Source: Sequoia sempervirens (Eukaryota > Streptophyta > Pinopsida > Cupressales > Cupressaceae). From it: a DNA stretch of 64,000 nucleotides. The translations under genes and the position numbers were made by a program. The number at the start of each line of letters is the position of its first letter. Position 1 is the first letter of the stretch. Location of the stretch: assembly GCA_007258455.2 (NCBI GenBank), contig VDFB02358134.1:216303565-216367564 (forward strand), given 5' to 3'. This document shows, one piece after another, positions 11,432 through 22,553 of the stretch. Under the pieces are notes generated by a model, which did not search any database, had not been told where the DNA came from, and saw nothing but the letters and a program-made list of their open reading frames with translations.

Positions 11432-12686
11432 TGTGTTAATGTTTATATGGTGTAATCTAAATGAAAACAAAACACAAAATGAAACATTATACTGAAAACT
11501 CAAACAAAGAAATAAATATAGTTTTCAGAAGCATTCCATCTTCCTCTATCTACAGTGATTTCTTTTGAAGCTTTTGCTCTCAGATTGTATAAGCTCAGCT
11601 CCTCCAAATAGCAACCTGTAGAATGAGTTATGCAAAAGGAAATTCTATCCTATATGCTATGAATATGAATATGGACAGGGGCTGTAGATTATGCACAGGG
11701 ACTGTGAATGGAAGATGTCATGATTCTATGCTATGATTACTATGATTCTATGCTATGAAATTACTGTGAATTCTATGAATGCTATGAATGCTTACAATTT
11801 GACTATAATTTACTTGCTTAAAACTTCTATATCATTTGGAGTTCCCGGCAGTCATATTTATAGATTTTTGCAGGCACAATCCCGGTTGGCAAGAATCTAC
11901 GGCTGTGATATTGTCTGGTAGAATTGAAAGGTGAGAGATGGAGAAATTAAGAAGAAGATGGAAGAAGTTGAGAAGTTGGAGAGAAGGATGGATTTATGTC
12001 TTCAACCCACGGGAACAAGCCTGCACAGAAATAGAGAAAATTAAATTTTTTGTTTGGGCAGTTTGTTTCACGGGTGTTGAAGATAATCCCCAAATTAAAT
12101 AAATAAATAAATTTATTTAATTTCATTTATTGCACTTTGATTTTTGATTTTACAAACTATGGAAGATTTAATTAAATATTTTGAAATATTTAATTATAAT
12201 GTAACTTTAGAAGAATATGAAATATTAGAAGAATTAATTAAATATTTTGGAATATTTAATTATGAATAGACTTTAGAAGAATTTGAAATAATAGAAGAAT
12301 TAATTAAATATTTTGGAATATTTAATTATGAATAGATATTAAAATCGAATTAGAGGAATTAATTAAATATTTGAAATATTTAATTATAAATGATATTTAG
12401 AAGAAAAGAAGAATATTTTAATCTTTATTTGAATAAAATATTCAAACTAAGATTATATGATAATTAATATAAATAAACGATAATATTTATTTAATCAATT
12501 AAGAAATGAATATGAAAAGATGATTAAATAAACTTATTTATTTAATCGAAATGAAATAAAGAAGAAATATAAATAAATTATTTAAATTTATTTATACGTA
12601 GATGGAATCAGAAGATTTTAATTAAACATTAAAAATATTTAATTAATTACCAGACAATGTGATGTAACCATTTTTAAGTGTATACA
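11432..12686 (-). repeat. Element D 3' LTR
   Basis: 1255 bp. On the minus strand it starts TGTATACACTT right after the polypurine tract and ends ATTAACACA. It is nearly identical to 26208-27452. The segment 12165-12400 contains about four imperfect units of 55-65 bp, each with the inverted motif ATTAAATATTT...AAATATTTAAT. Short open frames inside (for example 11733-11921, repeated at 26509-26697) are LTR sequence, not genes. Confidence 0.9.
12160..12660. repeat. AT-rich palindromic repeats in element D LTR
   Basis: Repeated units centred on TTAAATATTTTGGAATATTT followed by AATTATGAATAGA, at about 12165, 12232, 12298 and 12357, then shorter AATAAACTTATTTATTTAATC-type palindromes up to 12660. 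The same array is in the right LTR at about 26940-27430. Each unit can form a hairpin. Confidence 0.7.
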
Positions 12687-12700
12687 TTTTGCCCCTCTTT
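12687..12700 (-). promoter_or_regulatory. Element D polypurine tract
   Basis: On the minus strand AAAGAGGGGCAAAA directly precedes the LTR start TGTATACAC. The same tract, CAAAGAGGGGCAAA, precedes the LTR of element F at 59453-59466. Confidence 0.85.
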
Positions 12701-13000
12701 GAAGTGATGTGTTTTACGCATTGCTTCAAAGAATTTTGAAATTTGCCCCAAATGTTGAATGTCAGGTTTATCGATAGGTATATGCCCCCGCAAACGATGA
12801 ATCGATAATATTTTGAATTTTTGTGATTTTTTTTATGGATTTTTGCGAAATTTTTGATTTTTATGATTTTGAAGATGTCGATTCATCGTTTGAAACTAAT
12901 GATATGAAGAAAATTGACCCAAAAAGATATGAAATGAAAAATTGATGAAGAAATTGCCCCTGCTATGTTAAAATATGATAAAATTCCCCAATTTTACCAT

Positions 13001-13008
13001 TATATAGG
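13001..13008 (+). promoter_or_regulatory. TATA box of element D antisense gene
   Basis: TATATAGG lies 86 bp before the ATG of exon 1. In element F a TATATAATAGG box lies 88 bp before the matching ATG. The shared spacing is why I accept it as a promoter rather than chance in AT-rich DNA. Confidence 0.6.
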
Positions 13009-13086
13009 TTAAAAATGTCATTTTCCATGTCATTTTCAATTTTAACCTAGTAAAATTTATAAATTTTGAGCTCTGAGTTGATAATT

Positions 13087-13161
13087 ATGGCACTTCCAGT
13101 TCACCAGCACCGTTTCGAGCGTATCCGATGACATCAGCGGCCAGCGCACTATGGACCTCCA
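13087..13161 (+). pseudogene. Antisense gene of D, exon 1 (25 codons, one stop)
   Basis: An ATG opens 25 codons beginning MALPVHQHRFERIR, then a TGA, then HQRPAHYGPP, and stops exactly at a GTATGT splice donor (13162-13167). The matching exon in F begins MSLVSTTHHRAYRIQ and ends QRPANADPP, also directly before GTATGT. The shared HR..RI...QRPA...PP pattern, equal length (25 and 26 codons) and identical donor position support a real coding exon. The in-frame TGA shows that this copy is decayed. Function unknown; it supplies the N terminus of the plant-mobile-domain protein encoded by exon 2. Confidence 0.65.
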
Positions 13162-13937
13162 GTATGTGTTCTGTAAATCTCCTGTCTTTCAAAAATTTTC
13201 TGTTTTGTGGCACGTTTTTGCATGTTTCGATGTAAAAAAGTGTGTTTTAGCGCCCTTAAATATTTTTGTAGCGCATATAATATATTTCATAGTGCATTTA
13301 ATTCTGTAGCGCATATGATACATATCGTAGCGCAATTGAACATTTTCATAGCGCGATTGATTCTATAGCGCATATGATAGTTTTGATAGCGCTTTTAATG
13401 GTTTTCATAGCACATGAAATTCCGTAGCGCATTTGATAAATTTGATAGCGCTCTTAATGTTTTTCATAGCGCATACAATTCCGTAGCACCCGTAATCAAA
13501 AGCGTAGCGCTATTAATTAATTCTTTAGCACCTAAGTTTCCTTAGCGCCGATGAGGAATTTTGTAGCGCCTATAAGTAGTTTTGTAGTGCTTTTAATCAT
13601 ATGTTGTTGTGACCTGATAAATTTGTTCCCAAAGTTGTTGGAAAACAAATAAAAGTTGATAGATTTGCTTTTAAAGTTGTTAAAAACAAATAGGACAGAT
13701 AAGTTTTCTCCTAAAGTTGTTAGAAAGAAACGTGATGTTGCTTATTTGCTTTCCATGACGATGAAAAACAAATAGTTTGATTGATTTATTTGCTTCTAAG
13801 GTTGTTAAAAACAAACATGATTTTGATATTATTTGTATTTCATGATGATGATGAAAAACAAATAATTTGATGTTCAGTTTTGGAGTGATACGTTATGATG
13901 ATTTGATATTGATTTTTCTTTGATGATATGTCAACAG
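13162..13937 (+). other. Predicted intron of D antisense gene, filled with a 24-bp repeat
   Basis: Runs from donor GTATGT to acceptor TCAACAG (13931-13937) in phase 0. From about 13220 to 13605 it holds some 16 degenerate copies of a motif built on TTTTGTAGCGC(N)TTAAT with a spacing of about 22-26 bp. The same repeat family, in reverse orientation, occupies 25842-26075 in the leader of the sense transcript. Splicing is inferred from sequence only. Confidence 0.6.
13220..13605 (+). repeat. 24-bp tandem repeat in antisense intron of D
   Basis: Degenerate units around (G/A)TAGCGC followed by AT-rich spacers (for example TTTTGTAGCGCCTATAAGTA), about 16 copies at 22-26 bp spacing. Same family as 25842-26075 on the other strand. 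F has an equivalent array of GACGCATNTG units at about 59950-60360. Confidence 0.75.
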
Positions 13938-15767
13938 GAGAGATTAGGTGTTTTGCAGTTACGAGAGACATTTCCGAGCACATGGACATTGATTCCACAT
14001 TTGTTACAGTCAGATAGAGATGTGATTGATGCGTGTGGATTGAGTGCATTACTTGATATGCCTGAGGTTCGCCTCAACAGGGCTCTATTGATAGCTCTTG
14101 CTGAGCGGTGGCATAGTGACACCAACACATTTTATTTACCGACGGGCGAGATTACAGTGACCCCTGAGGACGTATATCGCATCCTACGGATCCCAGTGAT
14201 GGGAGAGATAGTTGTTTTTGATAGCCGAGAGGTTGGAGGTACTAATTCTTTGAGGAGGATTTTTTGAGATGATCAGATCGCTGGATACTTCATCCCATGG
14301 GGCGAGATTACAGATACATACCCGCCGCTACCAGCTGTACTTGTAGGATTTATTGGAGGTGTGTTGTGCCCCGACCATAGGTCGAAGGGGTTTGCGATCG
14401 GATGGGGTCATGTTTTGGAGAGTATGATGATGCAGGGGACACGATATGCATGGGGTACATGCATGCTAGCCCATTTATATGATGAGTTACATCATATTGT
14501 ATATGGTAGAGGCCGGAGTTTTGCTATTGGGTGCTCATTATTACAGATATGGGCATGGGAGCACTTTGCTATTTTACGTCCATTGACTCGAGGACAGCGA
14601 CCAGCTGGTCGAGCATACAGATGGAGATATGCTCACATTATTGCTCAGCCGAGACTGGGCAAACTAGCGCATTAGCAGCGGTTATTGGATAGTCTGGATA
14701 CAGTATGCTGGAGACCATATTTAGATTGTGAGCCATGGCCAGAGGATGCGAGGGAGATGCCATTTGTATGTACTTCCAGATTTTTGATTGGGCGGACTAC
14801 ATGGATCCTTGAGAGATTTCTTGCTGGACGAGTATGTCGGCAGTTTGGTCGGATTCAGGGTATGCCTGTGGGTTCTTCGATTTATGCACGGTGACAACCA
14901 GAGCTTGTAGTGTGGGGTCCACGAATTTCATATGAGACAGCGGTGGCAGAGTTTACCAGTCTGGAAGCACAGATGTGGGATTACCGAGTGGATGTCCTTG
15001 ATACAGGGACAACACCAGAGTATTTCCAGTATGTCTTAGAGCATCCAGCACCACGTATGTTTGATCCTAATGAGGCTATTGCTCCTATCATTGCACAGAG
15101 ACGTCGACAGAGAGATTCGGCTTCAGAGGGTAATGATTCAGAGGACAGCGATGATGATGAGAGTGGAGGAGATGACGACTCAAAGGGAGATGATGGTGGT
15201 GATGGTAGGGGTGGAGATAGAGGTGGCAGGAGAGGTGGCAGAGGTAGTAGAGGTGGTAGAGGTGGACCACAGATGAGACACACGGATCCATCTCCTTCAG
15301 TAGATCTAATAGCATCAGGTCAGATATTGTCTCTATAGAGTACAGTACAGAGTTTGCAGATCTAGTTAGCACAGGCACAGACTTTGATTTCACAGTTGTA
15401 GGGATAGTTGACTGCAGTTACTACTAAGAGGGACGCAACGAGACAGCGGGGTGAGCAGGTCATTGCTTTGGAGGATAGCCTACAGAGAGTAGCAGCTAGC
15501 ACCTTGACTGGTGATATGATGAGAGAGGTTACCAGAGCCACCCGAGAGGCAGAGTTTTACCGGACTAGATATCACGATGCGGTTCCAGCTGAGCGGAGAG
15601 AGAGTTATGCTCAGTCATGGTCTACTCATGGTCGGTCTCGTACTACTAGCAGGGGTGTGACACAGCCATTACCTCTAGGAGGACCATCAGGGACAGGTGG
15701 AGCAGGTCCATCAGGGGCAGGTGGTACAGGTCCTAGGCCAGCTCCATCAGAGGATAGCACTGCCTAG
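13938..15767 (+). pseudogene. Antisense gene of D, exon 2: plant-mobile-domain-like protein with RGG box
   Basis: One frame of about 610 codons with seven internal stops (TGA 14265, TAG 14673, TGA 14892, TAG 15336, 15363, 15399, 15405) and no frameshift. The N-terminal 300 residues resemble the plant mobile domain found in host genes and some plant transposons: RALLIALAERWHSDTNTFYL, PEDVYRILRIPVMGE, then FAIGWGHVLESMM and WAWEHFAILRP. An acidic stretch (SEDSDDDESGGDDD) is followed by an RGG box (GGDRGGRRGGRGSRGGRGG) at about 15200-15270, a Gln-rich heptad-like segment and a Gly/Pro/Ser-rich tail. RGG boxes usually bind RNA. It is transcribed against gag-pol and has the same plan as in F. Decayed in this copy; the molecular role is unknown. 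Confidence 0.75.
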
Positions 15768-17225
15768 TGCATTGTATATGATATTTTCATGATTTTCTAG
15801 TTGAGACATTTTGTATACACCGTGAGATGATCTCATTTTTGATGATATTATATCATTTGTAGTTGACATCCTTGTACATTTTGACATTCATTTTTGAGAT
15901 ATATGAAATGCAATGATGATTTATGATGATATATGATGTTTCTATATGACGTGTATGATATGATGATTTCATGATTTATAATATTTATATACATGATTTA
16001 TGAGATGAAATTTATTTGATGAATGAATGTATATGGTTATGATGTATACTTTGATTTTATGATTTTCTAATGCAAATATATATGAAAAATGTATGAGATG
16101 ATGTTTTTTGTGAATGTCAAAATATACTCAGTCATATTTTCAAAAAGATATAACCATTTGATTCCTTGCCAGCTTTTTGGGAAATTTATGAATGCAAAAT
16201 GTAGTTTCTAACATGAATGCAATCTATACTAACCATGCAGGACATCCATACAATATTGCCATTTGGAGAGCTTAGTTTCGCTTTTTGTATCATCATAGAG
16301 ATTTGAAATGTTGAAAGTTACTACAAGCATCAAAGGGTATGTTAGCAACAGTGATGACTTGAGTATTGCTTTCATGATTTTTGATATAGCAAGTTAATAC
16401 AAGCATCTAGATATAATTGAGCCGAGATGACCTGAGTATTGCTTGCACAAACAGACAAAAGTTAATCCTTTTCCCATGCAAATTCCGAAATGTCATCCAT
16501 GATACGTAGTAGAGCATGTCTCGCGACCAATTGGCATAGTACTAATGATTTCCTCGCAAACAACAGACAAAGAAAAATCATACTCCTTCCTTGCTTTTCT
16601 AGTTCAGTACATCATTGAATTACTCTAGAGATATGATAGAAAATCAAACAACCATTCAAATCTTGTTTAAAGTATTTCAAACATTTATTCAGATTAAGAT
16701 CATCCAATTTGATTATCATCATTTGATGTTCTCATTTCGATGGTTGTTTGGATCATGTTGTTTCGATATCGATTGGCATTGAATAAACATGTTGTAGTTG
16801 ATTTGGTATGGCAATGTTTGTCGTGTTTTGTCAAACTGTTTTTGGTGTCTATTTGCAATGTTCGAAAAGCTTGTTGCCCCTCTCTTGTTCAATCTATGTT
16901 TCTGCATTTGCCCCCATTGTAAACACTACCTAAAGAGTATGGATATGTACAAAATTTCATCAAGCCATGATGAAACATAAGATTCCATTGTATGATATGG
17001 ATATGAAAGACATATACAGATGATAGACATGGATGGATGATGCCGAAAATGAAAAAAACACATAAACTAATAAATGGAGGAGCCCATTTTGATCACAAGT
17101 AGCACCTATTTGCCAGGTTTTCACTACTTGTTTTTATTGCACTTTTTCAAGATTTTTCTGATTTTTTTGATTTTTTCAAGACTTTTTATGATATATATAT
17201 ATTTTTTGATTTTTTTCAGGACTTT
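15768..17225. other. Element D, gap between antisense gene and integrase; no gene seen
   Basis: About 1.46 kb of AT-rich sequence, ATG/ATGAT-rich between 15770 and 16130. Short open frames around 16719-16980 lack any motif. It would hold the 3' ends of both the sense gag-pol unit and the antisense gene, so the two transcripts probably converge here. Confidence 0.6.
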
Positions 17226-18260
17226 TTAAACATAGAACTTCTTCAGATGAATACTATTGATCGGTTCTTCAAATAGGTCCCCCTCTGAAGTGGATAACTG
17301 ATATGCACCAGAACTGTATGCTGCAATGACAACAAATGGACCTAGCCAGTTAGGTTCAAATTTCCCTTTCTTTTCTCTGTCTTGCTGATTACGTGGATTT
17401 TCTCTCAAGACTAAGTCACCTACTTGAAATGTCTGTGGTTTAACTCTATGATTGTAACTACGAAACATGATCTGTTGATAACCCTTCAAATGATCAGCTG
17501 CATGTTGACGTCTTTCATCTAACAACTCTAGCTCTTGGAGGCGAGAAACTCTATAGTCTTCATCACTTATCAAGCCCTTGAGTGAGACCCTAAGTGAAGG
17601 TATTTCAACTTCTAGTGGTAAGATTGCTTCTGCTCCATAGACTAAGGCATATGGTGTAGCTCATGTTGGTGTGCGAATACTTGTTCTGTATGCCCACAAA
17701 GCTGGGTTGAGTTGAACATGCCAATCACATCCAGCATCATTTACTGTCTTCTTCAATATCTTCAAGATAGTTTTGTTGGAAGCTTCTGCTTGACCATTGC
17801 CCTATGGATAATAAGGTGTAGAGAACCTGTGTTGGATGTGAAATCTTTCACAAAGTTCATCCACATCCTGATTCTTAAAAGGCCTTCCATTATCAGTAAT
17901 TATAGAACTAGGAATTTCATATCTACACATAATGTAATTTAGGATAAATGAAGATATTTGTTTACCAGTCACTATTGTTAGAGAAACAACTTCAATCCAT
18001 TTTGTAAAATACTCCATAGCTATTATGATAAATTTATGACCATTTGACGATGAAGGATGTATTTTTCCAACAAGATCAAGTCCCCATTGAGAAAAAGGCC
18101 ATGTCAGAGTGAAAGATTGCAGTTCCTATGCAGGTGCATGAATAAGATTCCCATGGATCTGGCATTTAGAACACTTCTTGACAAAAGTAAAAGAATCTTT
18201 CTCCATGGTAGGCCAATAGTATCCCATTCTGACAAGTTTCTTGGCTAAGGTCAAACCACT
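17226..18260 (-). pseudogene. Element D integrase
   Basis: The zinc domain lies at 18130-18260 (HGGICGTHSSGLT, GYYWPTMEKD, CSKCQ). The core has the first catalytic aspartate in GLDLVGK, the second in SSIITDNGRPF (about 17875-17905) and the glutamate in GNGQAEAS just after a TAG stop at 17802. All three catalytic residues are present. The C terminus contains FQVGDLVLREN and WLGPFVVIAAY and ends IHLKKFYV at 17226. In-frame stops are TAG at 18123, TAG at 17802 and TGA near 17660. At 18123 and 17802 the family motif has glutamine, so CAG became TAG. Confidence 0.85.
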
Positions 18261-20012
18261 CGAATGAGTTCCACAAATACCACCATGAACCTCTTGTAAG
18301 GATTTTTCAGATTCGTCACATTCAAGACATCTAAGGAGTGTACCATCAAGACCACGTCGATAAAGGACATTGGCAATTAATGTATAACGGGATGATTGGC
18401 GAATGAAATTCCATTTCTGGTTACGGGATAAATCCGAAGGTAAGATATTATCCTTCAAATAGGTATAAGTCTTGCTATATAAAGGTGAATCAGAACCGGT
18501 TAAATGACATATGACTTGGGTTTTAGGATTATCATAGGCGGGAGAAAAAAATTGTTCCACCAAAAATTCATATTTGGTTTGATCTTCTGATATTTGTAAT
18601 AAGGAAGCAATGGTAGCCATTGCATCTATAGCTTTATTATCAATCCTTGATATTTGTGAAAACTTGATTGACACAAAATATTTCTTGTAATCATCCACCA
18701 TGTTCTTATAAGGTAGCAACTTATCATCTTTAGTTTGATAGTCATCATTAATTTGATTAATGACAAGTTGTGAATCACCGTAGACTTCCAGCTCTGTAAT
18801 TTGCCATTCCAAAGCTATTTTCAATCCTATGAGCAATGCCTCATATTCAGCTATGTTATTTGTGCAAGGAAACATCAACCGATATGATCGTGAAATGGTA
18901 TGTCCTTCAAGTGTAACAAAGAGAATCCCTACCCCCGAGCCATATTGTGTATAAGATCCATCAAAGTACAATGTCCATGATTTCTGAATTGTTGTTGTGA
19001 AGACATCTACATCAGGAAATTCAATGTGCATTGGATTTTCTTTGTGTAAAGGTGCTTCAGCCAACTGATCTGCAATGACCTGTCCTTTAATAGCTTTTCG
19101 ATCTACATAGTGAATGTCAAACTCACTTAAGATCATTACCCATTTTGCAAGTCTTCCTGTTAAATTAGCTCTGCTTAATAGGTATTTTAATGGATCAATC
19201 TTGGTTATCAGCTTAACTGTATGAGCCAACATATAGTGTCGCAACTTTTGAGAAGCACACACCACTGCAAGACAAGCTTTTTCAATGAAACTATAATTTA
19301 ACTCATGACTTGTTAAGGTTCTACTGATATAATATATGGCCCTTTCTTTACCTGTAGAATCTTCTTGTGCTAGCAATGCTCCCAAAGATACTTCTGTTGC
19401 TGAAATATAGAGTATGAGTGGCTCTCCTGGAATAGGTGAAATTAAAACTGGTGGATGCGTAAGATATTGCTTGATCTGATTGAATGTTGTTTCACATTTG
19501 TCATCCCATTTGAATGGGACATTTTTATGCAATAAATGTGTAAATGGAAAGGTTTTGTCTGCCAGTTGAGCTATAAACCTTCTGATGGACTGTAATCTTC
19601 CTTGCAATGATCGAAGTTGACTGATATTTTGTGGTGGTGGCATGTCCATTATAGCTTGCACCTTTTCTGGATCAACCTCTATACCCTTTTCTGAAACAAT
19701 GTATCCTAGGAGTTTTCCAGATGTAACATCGAAAACACATTTCTTTGGATTTAGTCGAACATTGAACTTCTCCATTCTGGTAAAAAATTTTGATAAGATT
19801 TCTAGGTGTTCTTCTCGTGTGTGAGATTTGGCAAGTAAATCATCAACATAATCTTCCATGAATGTATGCATCATATCATGAAAAATTGTTGTCATTGTTC
19901 TTTGATAAGTAGCCCCAGCATTCTTTAAGCCAAATGGCATTACATTCCAGCAATATGTACCCCAAGGGCATGTAAACGCTGTTTTATCTTGATCCTCTGG
20001 TGCAATTTTTAT
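18261..20012 (-). pseudogene. Element D RT (C-terminal part), RNase H and second RNase H
   Basis: Open for about 600 codons through into the integrase zinc domain. It starts with MPFGLKNAGATYQR, then the catalytic YVDD at 19839-19850, LGYIVSEKGIEVDP and the connection FKWDDKCETTFNQIK. The usual RNase H covers ERAIYYISRTLTSHELNYS to HYMLAHTVKLITKIDPLKYL. A second RNase H follows from about 18970: WTLYFDGSYTQYGSGVGI, NNIAEYEALLIGLKIA, VYGDSQLVINQI and RIDNKAIDAMATIASLL, with its DGS, E, D and D residues intact. This RT-RNH-RNH-INT order defines the Tat group. It is the best preserved coding segment in the window. Confidence 0.9.
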
Positions 20013-21347
20013 CTAGTTGTATCCTGAAAATCCATCCATTAATGAATACATTGCATGGCCAGCAGTTAAATCAACAATCATATCTATGTTAGGTAAAGGA
20101 AAGTCATCTTTGGGACAAGCTTGATTTAGATCTCTGAAATCTGTACAAACTCTAATCCTTCCATCTGGCTTTGAAACAGGTACAATGTTGGAAATCCATT
20201 CTGCATAATCAATAGTTTGAATGAATCCAACATCCAAAAGCTTCTTTAATTCTTCTTTGACCAGTAACGCAACATGTGGATGCATTTTTCTAAGCTTTTG
20301 CTTCACAAGTTTTGCCCCTGGTTGAATAGATAAATGATGCATTATCAGATTAGGATCTAACCCTGGCATATCAGCATATGACCAAGCAAAGTTAACTTGA
20401 TTCTCCTTCAAGAATTGCATGAATTTCAGGACTTCTTCAATTGTTAATGATGCTGCAAGTTGCAAAACTTTTGGCTGCTCTGCTGTACTTATGTTGATTG
20501 ATTCTATTGGTTCGATCAAAATAGAAGATCTTTCATGATAATACTTGGGAAGAGTGTCAAGTTTCTCATCCTTCAGTGCCTCAGAAAGGTTTTCACTGTC
20601 GGATTCGCTCTTTATTTTTCTCTTTTGTTGATCTATCACTGCCATTTTTCGGTTTTCACCAATAGATCCATCTTTTATTTCATTTATTTTGCAGCTAAGA
20701 GACTTGACACCCTCCTTATCGAAATCATGAGTATGAGATTCTTGAATGAAACAATTGTTTTCTTCATATGAGGAACAAAGGAAATTTATAATGTCCTCAT
20801 CATCATTGAATGTGGGAATATGGATAGGTGCATCAATGTCCCAATCAATAAGTTCTGGGTAAACTAAAGGCATAGGATCATTAGGTTGGGTAAGGTCTTG
20901 AATTGTCAAAGTCATGATATGGTTATCATCCTCATAGTAGACAAGGTCTATGATGGTATTCTCCTGTTGATTGTCAATCTCGTTAGAATCTGATTCATCC
21001 TCACTTGAGTCATGATTGCTTTGTAAAACATAATCAAGTGGAGGCCTTGAGCCTTCTCCTTGTATAAGAACAGGTGCATACTTGTGTATGATATCAACTT
21101 GTTTATCCCTCCAAAATTCATCATTATAAATGGTATCCCATTCATATTCATTAGAATCAGTATCTGAACTATTTTGCAATTGGAAAACTGATTCATGAGG
21201 TCTATCTGACACTGATCCTCTTTCATGAGTTGATTGTGTTTGTTGTGAAGCAGATTCTTCTTTATCTTTGCCATATCCAAGTCCTATTTTATCACTTGAA
21301 TGCTTTGAAATAGGTTGAATTGGTTCCACGATTCCTTCTCTTCTTTT
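20013..21347 (-). pseudogene. Element D pol linker and N-terminal RT
   Basis: The first 270 residues are an acidic, low-complexity linker starting near a GLGYGK motif. From about 20440 the RT begins: FAWSYADMPGLDPNLIMHHL, KLLDVGFIQTIDYAEWISNI, RIRVCTDFRDLNQACPKDDF and MYSLMDGFSGYN. The ORF ends at a TAG (20013-20015) that interrupts RT exactly at the position where family members have glutamine; the frame continues beyond it unchanged. Its upstream neighbour at 21348 is in the same frame. Confidence 0.85.
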
Positions 21348-21782
21348 TCATATAGGACCATTTCCTTCATAGCCCATCTTCTGCATGATAGCATACCCCT
21401 TACCATATTGTTCTTTAGGCAACTTAATGTGCAAGAGAGATTCATCTTCATCTTTGTATAGCCAATTTAGGATGTCCCTATCTTCAGCTTCTTCTTCAGT
21501 AGTGTTAGCTTTAATGAATTTTCCATCAAACTTTGTGATTGGCACAGAAGCTTGAGATGTAGAAGCTGTTACAATCTTTTGATTTGATAAGGTTGGCTGT
21601 CCATGTGACCTCGGAGAAGGAGGTAAGGTAGAGAGAGATAATGAATATTCACCTACCCCTTTGTCTTTAAATTTCAGCTTAGTATCAAGATTCTTTGTCA
21701 ATTCTTGCAATTGGACTTGTAGATTGGAAGATAAAACAACCAGAGCTTCCCTATTGTGTGGTACTAAGACATCTTGAGTTAC
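21348..21782 (-). pseudogene. Element D pol segment with G-patch
   Basis: In frame with protease upstream and RT downstream, separated from them by single TGA stops (21783 and 21348). Near its end it reads YGKGYAIMQKMGYEGNGPI, which fits the G-patch consensus (spaced glycines around a KMG(Y/W) core). G-patches bind RNA or helicase partners and, in some retroviruses, lie between protease and RT. Here the motif sits in the same place. The last glycine of the motif is followed by the stop. The upstream part is Ser/Pro-rich with no domain. Confidence 0.65.
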
Positions 21783-22553
21783 TCAAAGATTTGAACAAGT
21801 TTGGGTACTATTGTAATCAGCTTGTATAGTTATTTCTTGTCCATCATATGGAAACTTTATACATTGATGATATGTTGATGGTACTGCTTGCATATCATGA
21901 ATCCACGGACGACCCAAAAGTATGTTATAAGAAAGATCTCGATCTAGAACCTGACAAAATGTATTCTTCACAACAGGTCCCACTCTGATAGGTAGCAATA
22001 TTAATCCTTTAGAAGCTCTTTCTTCATCATCATATGCCTTGATAGTTATTTTCCTTCGTGGATCAATTTCATTTTCTGAAATTCCCAAGGCATTTATTAA
22101 CTTCAAGGTACAAATATTCAAACCGGCTCCTCCATCTATTAAGACACGTCTAATTTGATGTTTATGGATCATTACTTCAAGATAAAGTGAGGAACTATGT
22201 GGATGTGTCATGGAAGCATCATCTTTATCAGAAAATGAAAGACAAGTGGGGGAAGACAAATGTCCCACCATGGCTTGAAATCTGTTTACATCTAAATCAG
22301 TATCAATAGTTGTGTTTACAAGGGCTTCTAAAATATTCTTGTGTATAGGGGATATTTTGAGAAGTTCCAGGATGGAGATTTGAGCTGATATTTTTCTCAA
22401 TTGATCAACCAGATTATACTGACTTGGAGGAGAAATAGTTGTTTTAGATGAACTTCCTTTTAGAACAACTTTTGCTTGACCTCTTGTTGTCACATTAACC
22501 ATGTTGATATTCTTGTTTTCCCTTGATTTTGATAACGTTAACCCGTTGATCAT
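21783..22553 (-). pseudogene. Element D protease
   Basis: About 256 codons. The retropepsin active site reads VLIDGGAGLNICT at about 22100-22140; the DGGA form is usual in Tat-group elements, and the aspartate is present. YNILLGRPWIHDM near 21895-21930 is the C-terminal retropepsin motif. The frame is +1 relative to gag, with which it overlaps at 22495-22553, and the same frame carries all of pol down to 17226. Protease would mature gag and pol in the particle. Confidence 0.85.

Noticed and set aside
11733..11921. 62-codon ORF also found at 26509-26697
   Set aside because: The repetition is due to the two LTRs of D, not to a conserved gene.
13220..13605. CRISPR-like regular repeats
   Set aside because: Repeats are degenerate and lack unique equal-length spacers; the setting is a plant retrotransposon.
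14981..15393. Minus-strand frames of about 100 codons (Pro/Leu/Ser- and His-rich)
   Set aside because: They are shadows of the acidic and RGG-box part of the plus-strand gene; the odd composition is the mirror of GAT/GGT codons.
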